From JBFXEO01 sp050180015 (GTDB lineage: Bacteria; Bacteroidota; Bacteroidia; Bacteroidales; Tenuifilaceae): a stretch of DNA of 7,082 bases. The position numbers and the translations under genes were made by a program. The notes below the pieces were generated by a model. It saw nothing but the letters and a program-made list of their open reading frames with translations, did not search any database and was not told where the DNA came from. Positions within the stretch are counted from its first letter, which is position 1; each line of letters starts with the position of its first letter. Of this stretch, positions 5,178-7,082 are shown one piece after another. The stretch covers positions 1 through 7,082 of the forward strand of contig JBFXEO010000157.1 of assembly GCA_050180015.1 (NCBI GenBank). The letters run 5' to 3'.

Positions 5178-5894
5178 CTAATTCCCTTCTTTTCTGACTC
5201 TATATACCTTCTCCATATACTGCATAAATTGTCGGGTCCCTTCGCCTTGGGCAATAATACTCAGAGGATTTTCATCAAAAGGTTTGAAAACCGATCCAAA
5301 CAATCCCTTGATGTTGGGGTAGGCAAACATTAGTGCATCCATGGGGGTTGATGGCCCCAGTAAAAATATATCGGCAGAATTGGGCGCGTTCCCAATAATC
5401 CCCGTTAACGTTCCGTTTGAGATGCTTGTTGAGGTTGCAATCACACAGTCACATTTTTGTAAGCACTCAACTTGTTTATTCATCGGTAAAACAGGCATTT
5501 CCAGTTGATCCAAATCGAAAATGTTTAGGGTAATCCCTTTTCCCTCAAATTTTCTGGCAAGCGACCCAAAGTAGCCAATCATCACAATGTTTTGGTACTT
5601 GCCAAAATTAATAGTTGCAAAAATATCGCCCCGGCCATCGAACTCTTCGGAATAGTTAAGGTATGAATTCACCAGGGCGTTAATCGCAATTCTATGTTTA
5701 ATTGAGCCAAAATCTGGTTTGTGTAAATCCACCCCATCAATATTAATTCCCAGCGTAGCGCAAACACCAATTTGCCCGTATTCGTTCATAGCCGCCACAT
5801 ATTTTGCCCCCCAGGTAAACTTCGTTTTCTCAATATTTAATGTTTGCTGTACTTTCTCAAAAAGATTTATCAGTATATCGTTTTTACCTTTCAT
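5178..5894 (-). CDS. DUF4213/DUF364 domain protein (putative heavy-metal-chelation fold)
   Basis: A 238-residue, probably cytoplasmic protein with no signal peptide or membrane segment. The N-terminal half (about 5-85) fits the DUF4213 region, including KYVAAMNEYGQIGVCATLG (31-49). The C-terminal half (about 98-235) fits the Rossmann-like DUF364 domain: NIVMIGYFGSLARKF (102-116), VIATSTSISNGTLTGII (151-167) and the diagnostic FLLGPSTPMDALMF (177-190) with KGLFGSVF (196-203). The family is labelled putative heavy-metal chelation from structure; no reaction is established that I know of. A Cys cluster, C144, C148 and C150 (ECLQKCDC), lies just before the NGTL motif where relatives often have Ala-Asp, and could bind metal. 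Length is normal for the family. It is a single gene convergent with the peptidase and divergent from the HEAT gene by 31 bp. No transporter or cofactor genes are nearby to hint at a ligand. Confidence 0.82.
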   Translation of the reverse strand: MKGKNDILINLFEKVQQTLNIEKTKFTWGAKYVAAMNEYGQIGVCATLGINIDGVDLHKPDFGSIKHRIAINALVNSYLNYSEEFDGRGDIFATINFGKYQNIVMIGYFGSLARKFEGKGITLNIFDLDQLEMPVLPMNKQVECLQKCDCVIATSTSISNGTLTGIIGNAPNSADIFLLGPSTPMDALMFAYPNIKGLFGSVFKPFDENPLSIIAQGEGTRQFMQYMEKVYRVRKEGN

Positions 5895-5899
5895 GTTCT

Positions 5900-5907
5900 T
5901 ATTTTTG
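5900..5907 (+). promoter_or_regulatory. -7 promoter element for the HEAT-tlyA unit
   Basis: TATTTTTG is a full match to the Bacteroidota -7 consensus TAnnTTTG. It would start the transcript near 5913 and leave a leader of about 12 bases before the ATG at 5926, which supports that start over upstream ones in the same frame. A clear TTTG at -33 is missing; that region lies inside the divergent gene. Confidence 0.42.
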
Positions 5908-5925
5908 TTGATAAATGGGTTTTAT

Positions 5926-6495
5926 ATGGATGATGGTAAATTATTTGAGCGGCTAAGATACCCACTTCCCCAGGATGATTTACAATTAATGATCGATTTT
6001 TTTCTGAGTCGTCCCAATGGAATTGCAGAGTTGATTGATATTTGCGCCACTGCCGAAAAATCGGTTGGTTTTCATGCGGCATGGGTGCTGGATCATTTAT
6101 TCGAACGGAGACCGGAACTTTTAACAGATTGGATTTTTACTATAATTGGTAAAATGCCCGGTGTTTCCAATTTATCCGTTAGAAGGCATTTTGCCCGAAT
6201 TGTTAATTTGACTTTGGGCAAAAATGGTTCGCGGGATGTATTCCTCTCAAAGAAGCATTCGCACGATGTTGAGTTGTTGGCTGAAGTTTGTTTCGGGTGG
6301 TTGCTCGATTCAAAAACACCTGTGGCGGTTAAGGCGCACTGCATGGATATTCTGATGTATTTTGCTCCAACAAACAGCTGGGTAAAGGAGGAATTGCCCA
6401 ATGTAATCCGATTGCTTATGATTGACGCTACACCGGGAGTTGCATCAAAATCCAAAAAGGTTCTCAATCAACTTGCCAGCTATGATGCGAATTGA
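5926..6495 (+). CDS. HEAT-like helical repeat protein, coupled to tlyA
   Basis: A 189-residue, probably cytoplasmic, all-helical protein without a known catalytic motif. Paired amphipathic helices are visible: about 18-42, then VGFHAAWVLDHLFERRPELL (47-66), LSVRRHFARIVNLTL (83-97), VELLAEVCFGWLLDS (115-129), VAVKAHCMDILMYFA (133-147) and WVKEELPNVIRLLM (152-165). The spacing and the AAWVLDHL and VAVKAHCMDIL motifs are those of HEAT/ARM-type repeats. I recognise this as a conserved Bacteroidota family, some members of which, as I recall, carry a doubtful adenylosuccinate lyase label; nothing here supports that activity. The frame is open upstream to 5719 but only across the opposite gene, and a promoter match at 5900-5907 favours the ATG at 5926. 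Its end overlaps the tlyA start by 11-14 bases, implying translational coupling. A scaffold or adaptor role is likely; the partner is unknown. Confidence 0.78.
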   Translation: MDDGKLFERLRYPLPQDDLQLMIDFFLSRPNGIAELIDICATAEKSVGFHAAWVLDHLFERRPELLTDWIFTIIGKMPGVSNLSVRRHFARIVNLTLGKNGSRDVFLSKKHSHDVELLAEVCFGWLLDSKTPVAVKAHCMDILMYFAPTNSWVKEELPNVIRLLMIDATPGVASKSKKVLNQLASYDAN

Positions 6496-7082
6496 TGTTT
6501 ACTTGGTGGAAAAAGGGTTTGCCCAATCGCGTGGGCGGGCAAAGGATTTGATTTTAGAAGGCTTGGTTACAGCTAACGGCAAGGTTGTGGAAAAACCATC
6601 CGTTTTGGTTGACGATAATGCTGATATTTCGATTAATACATCTCTTGTTATGCCTTTTGTTGGGCGTGGTGGACTAAAACTCGAAAAGGCAATTGCCGAT
6701 TTTAACCTCGATTTTACGGGAAAATTTGTGCTTGATGTTGGTGCTTCAACCGGAGGATTTACCCATTGCGCGCTACAACACGGTGCGGCGTATGTTTGGG
6801 CTGTTGATGTTGGAGCCAACCAGCTCGATAGCTCATTGCGCAATCATCCCCAGGTTTGTTCGTTGGAAGATTGCGATATAAGAATGCTGGAACAATCTGC
6901 TATATCGCGTAAGGTTGATTTTATTGTTGCCGACCTTTCCTTTATTTCTCTTACAAAAGTAGCCTCGTACTTACCAAAGTTTCTGGCACCCAATGGGGCA
7001 ATGATGTTGCTTGTTAAACCCCAGTTTGAGGCTGGACGTGAGTTTGTGGGGAAGAATGGGATTGTGAAAAATTCAAAAGTTC
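6485..7082 (+). CDS. tlyA: TlyA-family rRNA 2'-O-methyltransferase (partial, 3' end off window)
   Basis: The first 199 residues of a TlyA/hemolysin A-type protein, which methylates ribose 2'-OH groups of 16S/23S rRNA with S-adenosylmethionine. The N-terminal S4 RNA-binding domain spans about 1-60 (MRIDVYLVEKGFAQSRGRAK). It is followed by the linker and RGGLKLEKA (61-69) with catalytic K65, the SAM-binding motif VLDVGASTGGFTH (82-94), ADLSFISL (149-156) with D150, and LLVKPQFEAG (175-184) with K178. The last member of the K-D-K-E set would lie beyond the window. The segment LEDCDIRML (127-135) departs from the usual E-x-TNxR form. I chose the second of two ATGs (6485) because relatives begin MRLDxYL; 6482 adds one Met. 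It overlaps the HEAT gene end, so both are probably translated from one message. Family members were once called hemolysins; the methyltransferase role is better founded. Confidence 0.93.
   Translation, partial: MRIDVYLVEKGFAQSRGRAKDLILEGLVTANGKVVEKPSVLVDDNADISINTSLVMPFVGRGGLKLEKAIADFNLDFTGKFVLDVGASTGGFTHCALQHGAAYVWAVDVGANQLDSSLRNHPQVCSLEDCDIRMLEQSAISRKVDFIVADLSFISLTKVASYLPKFLAPNGAMMLLVKPQFEAGREFVGKNGIVKNSKV

Noticed and set aside
5719..5925. N-terminal extension of the HEAT-like protein
   Set aside because: It is antisense to the DUF364 gene, and the -7 promoter match lies downstream of it.
1..7082. CRISPR array, tRNA, rRNA, riboswitch or defence system
   Set aside because: No regularly spaced repeats, cloverleaf-like segments, rRNA-like stretches or defence domains were seen on reading both strands.

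Overview
The window looks like a chromosome segment from a Bacteroidota bacterium, most likely of the order Bacteroidales. The support is as follows: moderate GC content, no clear Shine-Dalgarno sequences, A/T-rich leaders, matches to the Bacteroidota -7 promoter element (TAnnTTTG), a VTC-domain gene next to a DUF4956 membrane gene, and a lipoprotein M3 peptidase. The assignment is an inference from these traits; the window holds no rRNA or other phylogenetic marker.

Left part (1-1810, minus strand): a tight three-gene operon. It reads, in transcription order, a small secreted YD/MORN-like repeat protein (1373-1810), a VTC-domain polyphosphate polymerase-like protein (582-1367), and a DUF4956 multi-pass membrane protein (1-577, cut by the window edge). 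Gaps are 5 and 4 bases. The likely theme is polyphosphate made at the cytoplasmic membrane, with the DUF4956 protein as membrane partner.

Centre (1811-2915): a short divergent intergenic region with a 10-bp palindrome leads to a small rubredoxin gene (1881-2054, plus) and its terminator. Next comes a decayed IS5-family insertion sequence on the minus strand (about 2109-2758). Its transposase is inactive in three ways: the first catalytic Asp is Gly, the frame is broken twice, and the C-terminal part is missing. An A/T-rich leader of about 155 bp separates it from the next gene.

Right part (2916-7082): a full-length M3-family peptidyl-dipeptidase lipoprotein (2916-5039, plus) with a strong terminator. 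It is followed by a convergent DUF4213/DUF364 gene (5178-5894, minus). Divergent from that, after only 31 bp, are a HEAT-like helical repeat protein (5926-6495) and a TlyA-type rRNA 2'-O-methyltransferase (6485 to the window end). The last two overlap and look translationally coupled.

Most of the window is ordinary core genome. The parts most worth a second look are the VTC-DUF4956-secreted repeat protein operon, the HEAT-tlyA coupling, the cysteine cluster in the DUF364 protein and the layered decay of the IS. I saw no CRISPR array, tRNA, rRNA or defence system.
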